Source: Duganella sp. BJB480 (GTDB lineage: Bacteria; Pseudomonadota; Gammaproteobacteria; Burkholderiales; Burkholderiaceae_D). Taken from it: a DNA stretch of 64,000 nucleotides. Below, piece after piece: positions 8,920-19,234 of this stretch. The position numbers and the translations under genes are program-made. The stretch is from assembly GCA_003416985.1 (NCBI GenBank), contig QVIN01000003.1, positions 186,001-250,000 on the forward strand, read 5' to 3'. Position 1 is the first letter of the stretch. The number at the start of each line of letters is the position of its first letter. The notes beneath the pieces were generated by a model, which saw only the letters and a program-made list of their open reading frames with translations, searched no databases and had not been told where the DNA came from.

Positions 8920-9960
8920 ATGTCCGAAAAATTCCTGTACTCGCTGGCCCGTCCGATGCTGTTTTCCATGGACGCCGAAGCCGCCCACCACTTCACCCTT
9001 CCCGCACTCAAGCGCGCCGCCGCCCTGGGCCTGACCAAGCTGGTCAAGCAGCCCAAGGCCGACCCGCGCACCGTGATGGGCATTACGTTTAAAAACCCGG
9101 TCGGCCTGGCCGCCGGCCTGGACAAGGACGGCGCCTACATCGACGCGCTGGCCGACCTGGGCTTCGGCTCGATCGAGGTGGGCACGGTCACGCCGCGCGC
9201 GCAGCCGGGCAACCCCAAGCCGCGCATGTTCCGCCTGCCGGAGGCGCACGCCATCATCAACCGCATGGGCTTCAACAACGGCGGCGTCGACGCCTTCGTC
9301 GCCAACGTGCAGTCGTCGCGCTTCTACCAGGACAAGGCCGGCGTGCTGGGCCTGAACATCGGCAAGAACGCCGACACGCCCATCGAGCGCGCCACCGACG
9401 ACTACCTGCACTGCCTGGAAAAAGTCTATCCCTACGCCAGCTATGTGACGGTCAACATCTCCTCGCCGAACACCAAGAACCTGCGCCAGCTGCAAGGCGG
9501 CTCGGAACTGGACGGCCTGCTGGGCACGCTGAAGGACGCCCAGCTGCGCCTGGCCGACCAGCACAAGCGCTACGTGCCGCTGGCCCTGAAGATCGCGCCG
9601 GACATGGACGGCGACCAGGTCAAGAACATCGCCGACGCGCTGCTGCGCCACAAGATCGACGGCGTGATCGCCACCAACACCACGCTGAGCCGCGACGCCG
9701 TCACCGGCATGCTGCACGGCGCCGAGGCGGGCGGGCTGTCGGGCGCGCCGGTGTTCGAGCTGTCCAACACGGTGATCCGCCTGCTCAAGGCCGAGCTGGG
9801 CGACGCCGTGCCCATCATCGGTGTCGGCGGCATCCTGCGCGGCGCCGACGCCAAGGTCAAAATGGCATGCGGCGCGCAGCTAGTCCAGCTGTACAGCGGC
9901 CTGATCTACGCAGGTCCGGCGCTGGTGCGCGATTGCGCGGACGCCCTGCGCGGCAACTAA
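8920..9960 (+). CDS. pyrD: Dihydroorotate dehydrogenase (quinone), class 2
   Basis: 346 residues. It oxidises dihydroorotate to orotate in pyrimidine synthesis, passing electrons to membrane quinone. The N-terminal amphipathic helical extension ([20 protein letters not shown]) is the class 2 quinone tunnel. FMN and active-site motifs are visible: [31 protein letters not shown] (catalytic Ser), ATNTT and the C-terminal GVGGI. ATG 8920 is chosen because it gives the class 2 N-terminus; longer frames run through bpt. Confidence 0.97.
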   Translation: MSEKFLYSLARPMLFSMDAEAAHHFTLPALKRAAALGLTKLVKQPKADPRTVMGITFKNPVGLAAGLDKDGAYIDALADLGFGSIEVGTVTPRAQPGNPKPRMFRLPEAHAIINRMGFNNGGVDAFVANVQSSRFYQDKAGVLGLNIGKNADTPIERATDDYLHCLEKVYPYASYVTVNISSPNTKNLRQLQGGSELDGLLGTLKDAQLRLADQHKRYVPLALKIAPDMDGDQVKNIADALLRHKIDGVIATNTTLSRDAVTGMLHGAEAGGLSGAPVFELSNTVIRLLKAELGDAVPIIGVGGILRGADAKVKMACGAQLVQLYSGLIYAGPALVRDCADALRGN

Positions 9961-9980
9961 GGAACAACCAAGGAGACGGC

Positions 9981-11027
9981 ATGCAGCAGACTCAACTCGG
10001 AACGAGCGACCTCAGCGTCAGCAAGATCTGCCTGGGCACGATGACCTTCGGCGAGCAGAACACCGAAGCCGACGCGCACAGCCAGCTGGACTACGCGCTC
10101 GAGCGCGGCATCAACTTCATCGACACGGCCGAGATGTACCCGGTGATGCCGCGCGCGGAAACGCAGGGCATGACCGAGCGCCACATCGGCAGCTGGCTGA
10201 AGAAGAGCGGCGCGCGCGGCAAGGTGGTGCTGGCCACCAAGGCGGCCGGGCCCAGCCCGCACATCAGCTGGGTGCGCGGCGGCCAGCAGAACTTCGACGC
10301 CGCCAACCTGCGCGCGGCGGTCGAGACCAGCCTGCAGCGGCTGCAGACCGACCATATCGATTTATACCAATTGCACTGGCCCAGCCGCAACGTGCCGGTG
10401 TTCGGCTCGAACGCCTTCAATCCCAAGCTGGAGCGTCCCTGCGTGGCGGTCGAGGAAACCCTGGCCGCGCTGGGCGACTTGATCAAGGAAGGCAAGATCG
10501 GCGCGATCGGCGTGTCCAACGAATCGTGCTGGGGCGTGAACGAGTTCATCAAGCAGTCCGAGATGGGCGGCTTGCCGCGCATCGCCACCATCCAGAACCT
10601 GTACAACCTGACCGCGCGCCACTTCGAGACCAGCCTGCTGGACGAGACCTGCTACCGCGAGAACGTCAGTCTGCTGGCCTACAGCCCGCTGGCGTTCGGC
10701 CAGCTGACCGCCAAGTACCACGACGACCCGAAAGCCAAGGGCCGGCTGACGCTGTTCCCGCCGACCTGGAGCCCGCGCTACCTGCGTCCGGCGGTGCTGT
10801 CCGCCGTGGCGCAATACGCCGAGCTGGCGCGCGCCAACGGCCTCACGCCAACGCAGCTGGCGCTGGCGTGGTGCTACTCGCGCTGGTTCGTGGCCTCGAC
10901 CATCATCGGCGCCACCAACCTGGCGCAGCTGAAGGAAAACATCGACGCCTACAGCGTGCAACTGCCGCCCGAGGTGCTGGCCCAGGTCGACGCCATCCAC
11001 GCCGCCATCCCCAACCCCGGCCAATAA
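9981..11027 (+). CDS. tas: NADP(H)-dependent aldo-keto reductase, Tas type
   Basis: 348 residues, preceded by AGGAG. The (beta/alpha)8 reductase has the catalytic tetrad elements: DTAEMYP (Asp, Tyr), KVVLATKAAG (Lys) and LYQLHWPSR (His). The length and the TQGMTERHIGSWL insertion match E. coli Tas. It starts 20 bases after pyrD and may be its operon partner. The physiological substrate is unknown. Confidence 0.92.
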   Translation: MQQTQLGTSDLSVSKICLGTMTFGEQNTEADAHSQLDYALERGINFIDTAEMYPVMPRAETQGMTERHIGSWLKKSGARGKVVLATKAAGPSPHISWVRGGQQNFDAANLRAAVETSLQRLQTDHIDLYQLHWPSRNVPVFGSNAFNPKLERPCVAVEETLAALGDLIKEGKIGAIGVSNESCWGVNEFIKQSEMGGLPRIATIQNLYNLTARHFETSLLDETCYRENVSLLAYSPLAFGQLTAKYHDDPKAKGRLTLFPPTWSPRYLRPAVLSAVAQYAELARANGLTPTQLALAWCYSRWFVASTIIGATNLAQLKENIDAYSVQLPPEVLAQVDAIHAAIPNPGQ

Positions 11028-11040
11028 CCGGGCGCTTTTA

Positions 11041-11083
11041 AACAACACTCTTTTCGCCGATCTCGCGTGAAAAGAGTGTTGTT
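11041..11083 (+). terminator. Strong 15-bp hairpin terminator after tas
   Basis: AACAACACTCTTTTC is repeated inverted 13 bases later without mismatch. It closes the bpt-pyrD-tas block. The T content of the 3' arm is modest, so efficiency is inferred. Confidence 0.75.
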
Positions 11084-11130
11084 CCTGCACGTTATCCCAA
11101 TCTTGCATATCATTAGACGTAACCATTCGT

Positions 11131-11145
11131 GGGCAGCAACTTTGC
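11131..11145 (+). promoter_or_regulatory. Possible sigma-54 promoter of the TonB receptor
   Basis: GGGC, seven bases, TTGC gives the required GG-N10-GC spacing 45 bases before ATG 11190. The first base and the base after TTGC deviate from consensus, so this is a weak candidate. Confidence 0.35.
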
Positions 11146-11189
11146 GCACTGGTAAGCTTTCCTCATCGTCAACGTAGAAAGACCGTCTC

Positions 11190-13571
11190 ATGAGCACACG
11201 CCGCACCGTCCATCCCCTCGCCCGCCCTCTGCTGCTCAGCAGCCTGATCGCCACCACCGTCATTCCCGCCTTCGCCCAGCAAGCCGTCGCCGACGGTGAA
11301 TTGCAGTCCGTGGTCGTGACCGGCACCTATGCCAAGAACCGCCGCACCATCGACTCCGAATCGCCGGTCGACGTGATCGGCGCGAAAGACCTGCAGGCCA
11401 GCGGCTCGAGCGAACTGGCCACCGTACTGGGCCGCCTGCTGCCGTCGATGAACTTCCCGCGCCCATCCGGCGCCGACGCCAGCGACGCGGTGCGCCCGGC
11501 CCAGCTGCGCGGCCTGTCGCCGGACCAGACGCTGGTGCTGGTCAACGGCAAGCGCCGCCACACCTCGGCGGTGGTCAACGTCAACGGCACCCAGGGCCGC
11601 GGCTCGGCGCCAGTGGACCTGAACGCGATCCCGCTCGCCGCCATCGACCACATCGAGGTGCTGCGCGACGGCGCGGCGGCCCAGTACGGCTCGGACGCGA
11701 TCGCCGGCGTGATCAACATCATCCTGAAAAAAGGCGCGGCCGGCGGCGAGGCCGAAGTGGGCTGGGGCGAGTACCAGAAACGCGACGGCAAGGCGCTCAC
11801 CGTGCGCGGCTCGACCGGCTTCAACCTGGGCGACCAGGGCTGGGTGCGCGTGGCGCTGGAAGCGTCCGACCGCGATCCGACCAACCGCGCCGGTCCCGAC
11901 CTGCGCAATCCGGCCGAACCCCGCTACGGCAAGGTCAACCAGCGCTTCGGCGATCCCGAGACCCGTCCGCGCACCGTGTTCGTCAACAGCCAGTACCGCG
12001 TCAACGACGACATCGACTGGTACGCCTTCGCCAACTACGGCCAGCGCAACACCTCGGCCGCCGCCACCTGGCGCACCGCGCTGGTCGGCACGGCGCAGCG
12101 CACGCCGCTGTATCCGGAAGGCTTCCTGCCGCTGGAGAACAGCGAGTCGACCGACCTGTCGCTGGTCACCGGCCTGCGCGGCGAGGCGGGCGGATGGCGC
12201 TGGGACGCCAGCCTGAACTACGGCAGCAACGAGTTCCAGCTGGACCTGGACCACACCGTCAACCAATCGCTGAACGCCGCCAGCCCGACCCACTTCTACG
12301 CGGGCAAGCTGAAGAACACGCAGCAGCTGTTCAACTTCGACATCGCCAAGGAGTATCCGGTGGCGGCCTTCAGCGGCCCGCTGACGGTGGCGCTGGGCGT
12401 CGAGGCGCGGCATGAGAAATACGAGATCGGCGCCGGTGACGAGGCGTCCTACATCGGCAGCGGCGCGCAAGGCTTCTCCGGCTTCCGCCCGATCAACGCC
12501 GGCAGCAACAGCCGCCACAACGAATCGGTCTACGCCAACCTGGAAGCGGAAATCACCAAGCAGTTCTCGGCCTCGGGCGCGCTGCGCCACGAGCGTTACA
12601 GCGATTTCGGCAGCACCACCTCGGCCAAGGGCTCGGCGCGCTACGCGTTCACGCCGGACTTCTCGCTGCGCGGCACGGCCTCGTCCGGCTTCCGCGCGCC
12701 ATCGCTGGCGCAGCAGTTCTACACCATCACCACCACCAACTTCTCGGTGGTGAACGGGGTGAACACGCCGATCGAGACCGGCACCTTCGCGGTCGGCAGC
12801 GCCGCCGCGTCGGCGCTGGGCGCGACGCCGCTCAAGGCCGAGAAAGCCCGTAACTACAGCCTCGGCGTTCAGTTCTCGCCCACCCGCAACTGGAACACCA
12901 CGGTCGACGCCTACCGCATCGACATCGACGACCGCATCGCGCTGTCGGCCAACATGACCTTGTCGCCGGCGCTGCAGGCGGCGCTGGCCAAGCAGTCCAT
13001 CCTGGTCGGCGCCGGCCGCTACTTCACCAACGCCATCGACACCCGCACCACCGGCGTCGACGTGGTCAGCACCTACCGCTGGGACACCAAGGCAGCCGGC
13101 CGCTACGATTTCACCGCGGCCTACAACCACAACAAGAACTCGCTGGAGCACGTCAACGACAACCCGGCCATCCTGACCGCCAACGGCCTGACGCTGATCG
13201 ACCGCCAGACCATCAACCGCATCACGGTCGGCTCGCCGAAGGACAAGTTCAGCCTGGCCACCGACTGGTCGCTGGGCGACTGGGGCGCGCGCGGCGTGGT
13301 GACCCGCTACGGCAGCTTCACCGTGCCGCAGAATAATCCTGCGCTGGATCAGGTCTACGATCCGCAATGGGTGCTGGACTTGTCGGGCAGCGTCAAGCTC
13401 AACAAGAACTGGCGCCTGAGCGCGGGCATCGACAACGTGACCAACCGTTATCCGGACCAGGTCACGTCGGCGGGCAACCTCAACAACAACGGCATCAATC
13501 CGTACAGCGGCTTCGCGCCGAACGGCTTCAACGGCCGCTACTACTACGCCAAGGCCGGCTACAGCTGGTAA
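11190..13571 (+). CDS. TonB-dependent outer-membrane receptor
   Basis: 793 residues. A Sec signal peptide ends at AFAQQ (about residue 31). The plug follows at about residues 45-175 (VVVTGT, IDVIEVLRDGAAAQYGSDAIAGVINII with the usual conserved stretch), then a 22-strand barrel of aromatic-capped repeats ending in YYYAKAGYSW, where the terminal aromatic is the barrel assembly signal. Such receptors import siderophores, vitamins or glycans using ExbBD-TonB energy. No regulator, transporter or glycan enzyme adjoins, so the ligand cannot be inferred. It is convergent with the chemoreceptor gene. Confidence 0.93.
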   Translation: MSTRRTVHPLARPLLLSSLIATTVIPAFAQQAVADGELQSVVVTGTYAKNRRTIDSESPVDVIGAKDLQASGSSELATVLGRLLPSMNFPRPSGADASDAVRPAQLRGLSPDQTLVLVNGKRRHTSAVVNVNGTQGRGSAPVDLNAIPLAAIDHIEVLRDGAAAQYGSDAIAGVINIILKKGAAGGEAEVGWGEYQKRDGKALTVRGSTGFNLGDQGWVRVALEASDRDPTNRAGPDLRNPAEPRYGKVNQRFGDPETRPRTVFVNSQYRVNDDIDWYAFANYGQRNTSAAATWRTALVGTAQRTPLYPEGFLPLENSESTDLSLVTGLRGEAGGWRWDASLNYGSNEFQLDLDHTVNQSLNAASPTHFYAGKLKNTQQLFNFDIAKEYPVAAFSGPLTVALGVEARHEKYEIGAGDEASYIGSGAQGFSGFRPINAGSNSRHNESVYANLEAEITKQFSASGALRHERYSDFGSTTSAKGSARYAFTPDFSLRGTASSGFRAPSLAQQFYTITTTNFSVVNGVNTPIETGTFAVGSAAASALGATPLKAEKARNYSLGVQFSPTRNWNTTVDAYRIDIDDRIALSANMTLSPALQAALAKQSILVGAGRYFTNAIDTRTTGVDVVSTYRWDTKAAGRYDFTAAYNHNKNSLEHVNDNPAILTANGLTLIDRQTINRITVGSPKDKFSLATDWSLGDWGARGVVTRYGSFTVPQNNPALDQVYDPQWVLDLSGSVKLNKNWRLSAGIDNVTNRYPDQVTSAGNLNNNGINPYSGFAPNGFNGRYYYAKAGYSW

Positions 13572-13578
13572 GCGCGGC

Positions 13579-13601
13579 GCGCGGGGGCCGCGCCCCCGCG
13601 C
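13579..13601. terminator. GC hairpin between convergent genes
   Basis: GCGCGGGGG pairs with CCCCCGCGC across a five-base loop between the stops of the receptor and the chemoreceptor. There is no T run, so it may only stabilise 3' ends. Confidence 0.4.
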
Positions 13602-13607
13602 CTGCGG

Positions 13608-15212
13608 TCAGGCCGGCGCCAACTGCGGCGCGCGCGCACGCGGCGCCGACGGCTGCCCGGCCAGCTTGAACACGCTGACCGCCTGCGCCAGCAAGTCCGC
13701 CTGGTCGCGCATGCTCTGCGCGGCCGCGGCGGCCTCCTCCACCAGCGCGGCGTTCTGCTGCGTCACGTCGTCGATCGAGACGATGGCTTGATTGACCTGT
13801 TCTATCCCCGTGCTCTGCTCGCTGCTGGCGGCGCTGATCTCCGTCATGATGTCGGCCACCTGCTTGACCGCCTTGACGATGCCGTCCATCGTCGCGCCGG
13901 CCTGATCGACCAGCAGCGATCCCGCATCCACCGTTTGCACCGAGCGTGCGATCAAATCCTTGATCTCCTTGGCGGCGCTGGCCGAACGCTGCGCCAGCGT
14001 CCGCACCTCCGAGGCCACCACCGCGAAGCCGCGTCCCTGCTCCCCGGCGCGCGCCGCTTCCACCGCCGCGTTCAGGGCCAGGATATTGGTCTGGAAAGCG
14101 ATGCCGTCGATCACGCTGATGATGTCGACGATCTTGCCCGAGCTTTCCTTGATCGCGCCCATCGTGGTCACAACCTGGCCCACCACCTGCCCACCCTTGG
14201 TGGCGAAGTCCGACGCCGCCAACACCAGCTTGGTGGCCTGGCGCGCGTTCTCGGCGTTCTGCGTCACGGTCGAGGTCAACTCCTCCATCGACGACGCCGT
14301 CTCCTCCAGGCTGGACGCCTGCTGCTCGGTGCGGCTCGACAGGTCCAGGTTGCCGCTGGCGATCTGGTTGGACGCGGTGGCGATGGTGTCCGTGCCCGAA
14401 CGCACCTGGCCCACGGTGCGCGCCAGGCTGTCGTTCATGTCGATCAGCGCGCGCAGCAGCAGGCCGGTTTCATCGGTCGTGTCGCACTCCATGCGCGTGG
14501 TGAGGTCGCCGCCGGCCACCGCCTGCGCCATGCCGACAGCGCGGTTCAGCGGCTGGGTGATGCTGCGCGTGATCCAGTACAGCACCCACGACGCCAGCGC
14601 GGTCGCCATGACCGTCAGCAGTATCATCGTGTTGCGCGAGCCGGCATAGGATTGCTGGGCCACGACGCTGGCGTCCGCCACCGCCGCGTTCTGGAACTTG
14701 ACCAGCTCGGTAAGCGCGTTCAGGTAGGCGGTTTGCTCCTTGCGCACCGCGCTCAGCAGATAGCTGACCGACTCGTCGCGTCTGCCGCTGTCGGCCGACA
14801 TCTTGAGAAAGTTGGCCTGCACCACCGTGTACTTGTCGCGCGCGTCCAGCACGGCTTGCAGCTTAGCCTTGCTCTGCGGGTCTTCATCGTCGGCGATCAG
14901 CGTGGCCAACTGGTCGAGGCGGGCGGCGTTGTCGGCCTTGCGCTGCTCCACCCGCGCCAACTCCATCTTGACGACCTCGGGATCATTGGACAGCATGGCA
15001 TTGCGCATGGCGCGCGCCACATCGTTCAAGCCGCCTATTGTTTCGTAACCCAGTATGACCTTGGGTATCTTGTCGGCCGCCAGATCCTGGGTGTTGTTAT
15101 TCAACTTGCCAAGATTGCTGATGCCGATCACCGAAATGCCGACCATGAACACCATCGACACGCCCAGCCCGGCAGCCAGCCGCGCCCCTATTTTCCAGTT
15201 TCCAATACGCAT
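13608..15212 (-). CDS. Methyl-accepting chemotaxis protein
   Basis: 534 residues. Layout: TM1 at about residues 11-31, a four-helix periplasmic sensor (about 32-188, with a 4HB_MCP feel: DLAADKIPKVILGYETI), TM2 at about 190-210, HAMP (about 211-265) and a long cytoplasmic coiled coil with the conserved tip NILALNAAVEAARAGEQGRG. The tail lacks an NWETF-type CheR pentapeptide. It signals through CheA/CheW to the flagellar motor. The ligand is unknown. It is monocistronic, with a 151-base gap to the next gene. Confidence 0.95.
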   Translation of the reverse strand: MRIGNWKIGARLAAGLGVSMVFMVGISVIGISNLGKLNNNTQDLAADKIPKVILGYETIGGLNDVARAMRNAMLSNDPEVVKMELARVEQRKADNAARLDQLATLIADDEDPQSKAKLQAVLDARDKYTVVQANFLKMSADSGRRDESVSYLLSAVRKEQTAYLNALTELVKFQNAAVADASVVAQQSYAGSRNTMILLTVMATALASWVLYWITRSITQPLNRAVGMAQAVAGGDLTTRMECDTTDETGLLLRALIDMNDSLARTVGQVRSGTDTIATASNQIASGNLDLSSRTEQQASSLEETASSMEELTSTVTQNAENARQATKLVLAASDFATKGGQVVGQVVTTMGAIKESSGKIVDIISVIDGIAFQTNILALNAAVEAARAGEQGRGFAVVASEVRTLAQRSASAAKEIKDLIARSVQTVDAGSLLVDQAGATMDGIVKAVKQVADIMTEISAASSEQSTGIEQVNQAIVSIDDVTQQNAALVEEAAAAAQSMRDQADLLAQAVSVFKLAGQPSAPRARAPQLAPA

Positions 15213-15363
15213 TTACGTGCTCCCCAGAGTAAGACCATCGGACTTAAATTCTTGGTTGCTGCAAACTAGTTTTGAGTTTGAGTATAGGATCAATCAGGCA
15301 TGCCAAATGGAAAAAATCAGCAGACTGTTCGATGGCCGCCACAGCTGAGCCTGCATCCCCAAA

Positions 15364-16296
15364 TCAGGACAACTCCCCGCCACTCAAGGCCGCATCGATG
15401 TCGGCGCGGGTCAGGTCCGGCGCGAATTCCTGGATGAAGTGGTAGGCGTAGGAGCGCAGGTAGGCGCCGCGCCGCACCGCCAGCCGCGTGGTGTTCTGCG
15501 CGAACAGGTGCGACGCCTCCACCGCGCGCATGCCCTTGTCGCGCCCGTGGTCGAAAGCCATCGAGGCGACGATGCCCACGCCCAGTCCCAGCGCCACATA
15601 CTGCTTGATGACGTCCGAGTCCATGGCCGTCAGCACGATGTCCGGCTTGACGCCGGCGCGTTCGAACGCGGCGTCGATGTGGCCGCGTCCGGTGAAGCCG
15701 ATGTCGTAGGTGATCAGCGGGAACTCGGCCAGGTCCTCCAGCCGGATCGGCGAGCGCGCCAGCAGCGGATGGCCGTCCGGTACCACGATCAAATGGCTCC
15801 AGCGGTAGCAAGGGAAAGACACCAGGTCGGGGAATTGCGACAAACCCTCGGTGGCGATGCCGATGTCGGTCTTGCCGGACAAGATCCATTCGGCGATGTG
15901 CTCGGGCGCGCTCTGCTGCAGGGCGATGCGAACGTCCGGGTAGGCCGCGCGGAAGCCCTGCACCACTTTCGGCAGCGCATAGCGCGCCTGCGTGTGGGTG
16001 GCCGCCACGCTCAGGGTGCCGCTCTGCTGGCCGGTGTATTCCAGGCTAGCCTGCTGCAGATTCTCGGCCTCGATCAGCAGGCGCTCGATGATCTTCAGGA
16101 TGCCCTTGCCCGGCTCGGTCATGCCGGTCAGGCGCTTGCCGTTGCGTTCGAAGATCACCACGCCCAGCTCGTCCTCCAGCTCGCGGATCTGGCGGCTGAC
16201 GCCGGGCTGCGAGGTGAACAGCGCATTGGCCACTTCGGTCAGGTTGTAGCCACGGCGGGCCGCTTCGCGGATGGACCGCAGTTGTTGGAAATTCAT
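15364..16296 (-). CDS. CysB/Cbl-type LysR regulator of sulfur assimilation
   Basis: 310 residues. The N-terminal winged helix ([22 protein letters not shown] start, [17 protein letters not shown]) and the periplasmic-fold effector half ([22 protein letters not shown]) match the CysB/Cbl branch, which sense O-acetylserine or sulfate/APS. It overlaps the end of cysA by four bases (ATGA), so it is the last gene of the cysTWA operon. CysB and Cbl cannot be told apart from sequence alone; position at the end of the sulfate transport operon is typical for betaproteobacterial CysB. Confidence 0.9.
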   Translation of the reverse strand: MNFQQLRSIREAARRGYNLTEVANALFTSQPGVSRQIRELEDELGVVIFERNGKRLTGMTEPGKGILKIIERLLIEAENLQQASLEYTGQQSGTLSVAATHTQARYALPKVVQGFRAAYPDVRIALQQSAPEHIAEWILSGKTDIGIATEGLSQFPDLVSFPCYRWSHLIVVPDGHPLLARSPIRLEDLAEFPLITYDIGFTGRGHIDAAFERAGVKPDIVLTAMDSDVIKQYVALGLGVGIVASMAFDHGRDKGMRAVEASHLFAQNTTRLAVRRGAYLRSYAYHFIQEFAPDLTRADIDAALSGGELS

Positions 16297-17363
16297 ATGG
16301 CTACTCCAGCATCGACAAAGACATGCAGGCGCTTGGGGCGCACCACCAGGGTTTCGCCTTCCTTCAATTGCAGAAGGCTGTAACGTTCATTCGACATCAC
16401 CGCCTCGATCAACTCGGCGGTATCGCTGCGCTCCAGGTCCAGCTGGGCCAGCGGGCCGATCGCATGCGCGCGGCGCAGCTTGACCACGATGCCTTCCGCC
16501 CCCGGCGTGTAGCGGTCGATCTCCAGGTCGTGCGGACGCACATAGGCCGTGCCCTTGCCGTCGGCCTGCGGCTGGCCCGGCACGGCGAAGGACGCGTCGC
16601 CGCTGGCCAGCACGCCGTCCTGCACGCGGCCGTGGAACATGTTCACGTTGCCCAGGAATCCGTACACGAACGGCGAGGCCGGATGGTTGTAGACCTGGTC
16701 CGGCGCGCCGATCTGCTCGACGTTCCCCTTGTTCATCAACACCACCTGGTCGGCCACCTCCAGCGCCTCCTCCTGGTCGTGCGTGACGAAGATCGACGTC
16801 ACATGCAGCTCGTCGTGCAGGCGGCGCAGCCAGCGACGCAGCTCCTTGCGCACCTTGGCGTCGAGCGCGCCGAACGGCTCGTCCAGCAGCAGCACGCGCG
16901 GCTCGACCGCCAGCGCGCGCGCCAGGGCGATGCGCTGGCGCTGTCCGCCCGACAGCTGCGGCGGATAGCGGTCGGCAAGCCAGTCCAGCTGCACCAGCTC
17001 CAGCAGCTCCTTGACCTTGCGGCGGATCTGGTCTTCCGACGGCCGCTCGGCGCGCGGCTTGACGCGCAGGCCGAAGGCGACATTCTCGAACACCGTCATG
17101 TGCTTGAACAGCGCGTAGTGCTGGAACACGAAGCCGACCTGGCGCTCGCGCACGTGGCGGTGGGAAGCGTCGCGGTCGTCGAGCAGCACGCGGCCCGAGT
17201 CGGGATGCTCGAGGCCGGCGATGATGCGCAGCAGCGTGGTCTTGCCGCAGCCGGATGGCCCCAGCAGCGCGGTCAGCTCGCCCTGCGGGAAATCCAGCGA
17301 CACATTGTTGAGGGCGACGAAATCGCCGAAGCGTTTATTGATGTTGATAACTTCGATGGTCAT
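16293..17363 (-). CDS. cysA: Sulfate/thiosulfate ABC transporter ATP-binding protein
   Basis: 356 residues. ATPase landmarks: Walker [10 protein letters not shown] at about residue 35, Q-loop VFQHYALF, signature LSGGQRQR, Walker [12 protein letters not shown], switch HDQEEA. A C-terminal TOBE-like domain follows from about residue 240. It powers sulfate import with CysT, CysW and the binding protein. Four bases separate it from the upstream cysW stop and its stop overlaps the regulator gene. Confidence 0.97.
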   Translation of the reverse strand: MTIEVININKRFGDFVALNNVSLDFPQGELTALLGPSGCGKTTLLRIIAGLEHPDSGRVLLDDRDASHRHVRERQVGFVFQHYALFKHMTVFENVAFGLRVKPRAERPSEDQIRRKVKELLELVQLDWLADRYPPQLSGGQRQRIALARALAVEPRVLLLDEPFGALDAKVRKELRRWLRRLHDELHVTSIFVTHDQEEALEVADQVVLMNKGNVEQIGAPDQVYNHPASPFVYGFLGNVNMFHGRVQDGVLASGDASFAVPGQPQADGKGTAYVRPHDLEIDRYTPGAEGIVVKLRRAHAIGPLAQLDLERSDTAELIEAVMSNERYSLLQLKEGETLVVRPKRLHVFVDAGVAI

Positions 17364-17367
17364 GACA

Positions 17368-18252
17368 TTACTCCGTTGGACGCGCGTCGTCGGCGATCGA
17401 TTCGTTCAGGCGCCAGGCGATAAAGGATTTCAGGGCCAGCGTCACCAGCGCCAACAGGGCCAGCAGCGAGGCCACGGCAAAGGCGGCGGCAAAGTTGTAT
17501 TCGTTGTAGAGGATCTCGACCTGCAAGGGCACGGTGTTGGTCTCGCCACGGATGTGGCCGGACACCACCGACACCGCGCCGAACTCGCCCATCGCCCGCG
17601 CGTTACACAGGATCACGCCGTACAGCAGGCCCCACTTGATGTTGGGCAGCGTGACGCGGCGGAAGGTGTCCCAGCCGGACGCGCCCAGCACGATGGCGGC
17701 CTCCTCCTCCTCGCTGCCCTGCGCCTGCATCAGCGGGATCAGCTCGCGCGCGACAAACGGGAAGGTGACGAAGATGGTGGCCAGCACGATGCCCGGCACC
17801 GCGAACAGGATCTTGATGTCGTGCGCCTGCAGCCACGGACCGAACCAGCCCTGCGCGCCGAACAGCAGCACGTAGATCAGGCCGGAGATCACCGGCGACA
17901 CCGAGAACGGCAAGTCGATCAGCGTCAGCAGGATGCTCTTGCCGCGGAACTCGAACTTGGCGATGCACCACGAGGCCGCCACGCCGAACACCAGGTTCAG
18001 CGGCACGGCGATCACCGCCGTGATCAGCGTCAGCTTGATGGCCGAGATCGCATCATCCTCGATGATGGCGGCCGCGTACGCCTCCCAGCCCTTGCGGAAG
18101 GCCTCGACAAACACCGCCACCAGCGGCACGAACAGGAACAGCGTCAGGAAGGTCAGCGCGATCGCGATCAGCACGACGCGCACCCACCAGGGCTCCAAGG
18201 TGTGCGGCGCCGGCGCGCCCCGGCGCGTGGTTGTGGTTGGAATGGCGCTCAT
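17368..18252 (-). CDS. cysW: Sulfate ABC transporter permease CysW
   Basis: 294 residues from ATG 18252, overlapping the cysT stop by one base (TAATG); a longer open frame upstream is an artefact. Six membrane helices are predicted, with the permease EAA loop ([17 protein letters not shown]...P) near residue 195 that docks on CysA. CysW forms the inner-membrane channel together with CysT. Confidence 0.96.
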   Translation of the reverse strand: MSAIPTTTTRRGAPAPHTLEPWWVRVVLIAIALTFLTLFLFVPLVAVFVEAFRKGWEAYAAAIIEDDAISAIKLTLITAVIAVPLNLVFGVAASWCIAKFEFRGKSILLTLIDLPFSVSPVISGLIYVLLFGAQGWFGPWLQAHDIKILFAVPGIVLATIFVTFPFVARELIPLMQAQGSEEEEAAIVLGASGWDTFRRVTLPNIKWGLLYGVILCNARAMGEFGAVSVVSGHIRGETNTVPLQVEILYNEYNFAAAFAVASLLALLALVTLALKSFIAWRLNESIADDARPTE

Positions 18253-19124
18253 TATTTCCCCGACTTTCCGCGAGCCCAGGCTTGCAACAGGTTGATGGTC
18301 AACAGCATGACGAAGGACACCACCAGCATCACCACGGCGATCGCGGTGGCGCCGGCGTAGTCGTACTGCTCCAGCTTGGTGATGATGAACAGCGGCGTGA
18401 TTTCCGACACCATCGGCATATTGCCGGCGATGAAGATGACCGAGCCGTACTCGCCGGTGGCGCGCGCGAAGGCCAGCGCGAAGCCGGTCATCAGCGACGG
18501 CAAGATGGTCGGGAACACCACGCGAGTGAAGGTTTGCCAGGCATTGGCGCCCAGGCTGGCGGCGGCCTCTTCCAGTTCGCGCTCGGCGTCCTCCAGCACC
18601 GGCTGCACGGTGCGAACCACGAACGGCAAGCCGATGAAGGTCAGCGCGACCACCACGCCGACCGGCGTGAACGCCACCTTGAAGCCCAGCGTGCCTTCGA
18701 GGAAGCGGCCGAACCAGCCGTTGGCCGAGTACAGCGCGGTCAGCGTGATGCCGGCCACGGCGGTGGGCAGCGCGAACGGCAGGTCGACCAGCGCGTCGAT
18801 GATGCGCTTGCCGGGGAACTCGTAGCGCACCAGCACCCAGGCGACAATGCCGCCGCACACCACGTTGACGAAGGCGCCCAGCAGCGAGGCACCGAAGGTC
18901 AGCTTGTAGGAGGCGACCACGCGCGCCGACGTCACCGCGCTCCAGAAGCCGTCCCAGCTGAGGGTGAAGGTCTTCAGGAACACGGCCGACAGCGGGATCA
19001 GCACGATCAGCGTCAGGTAGAAAATGGTGAAGCCCAGCGACAGCCGGAACCCTGGCATGACGCGGAAAGGCGCGCCCCGGGCGGCGGCTGGCGCCGCGGC
19101 GGGCGCAGCGAGAACTGCAGACAT
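18252..19124 (-). CDS. cysT: Sulfate ABC transporter permease CysT (CysU)
   Basis: 290 residues from ATG 19124 (preceded by AAGGGAG); a longer frame to 19175 lacks support. An Ala-rich N-terminus precedes six membrane helices; the EAA loop is [17 protein letters not shown]. First gene of the cysT-cysW-cysA-regulator operon. Confidence 0.96.
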   Translation of the reverse strand: MSAVLAAPAAAPAAARGAPFRVMPGFRLSLGFTIFYLTLIVLIPLSAVFLKTFTLSWDGFWSAVTSARVVASYKLTFGASLLGAFVNVVCGGIVAWVLVRYEFPGKRIIDALVDLPFALPTAVAGITLTALYSANGWFGRFLEGTLGFKVAFTPVGVVVALTFIGLPFVVRTVQPVLEDAERELEEAAASLGANAWQTFTRVVFPTILPSLMTGFALAFARATGEYGSVIFIAGNMPMVSEITPLFIITKLEQYDYAGATAIAVVMLVVSFVMLLTINLLQAWARGKSGK

Positions 19125-19220
19125 GTATGCTCCCTTATTACAAATTCTTCTATAAGGGCTGCATAATCTCATCAAGGCTTCATATTACAAACGAAGCATT
19201 TTTCATTTGGTTAGACGCTA

Positions 19221-19230
19221 AAGCTATATG
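19221..19230 (-). promoter_or_regulatory. CATATA element in the cysT leader region
   Basis: Minus-strand CCATATAGCTT, about 100 bases before cysT. The rest of the 110-base gap (19125-19234) is AT-rich and also holds CCCTTATAG and AATAAGGG. Similar CATATA-centred sites occur before tauE and sbp, so a shared CysB-type operator is inferred. Confidence 0.35.
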
Positions 19231-19234
19231 GATT

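Noticed and set aside
11169..13367. 732-codon minus-strand frame opposite the TonB receptor
   Set aside because: Shadow of the receptor, no domain.
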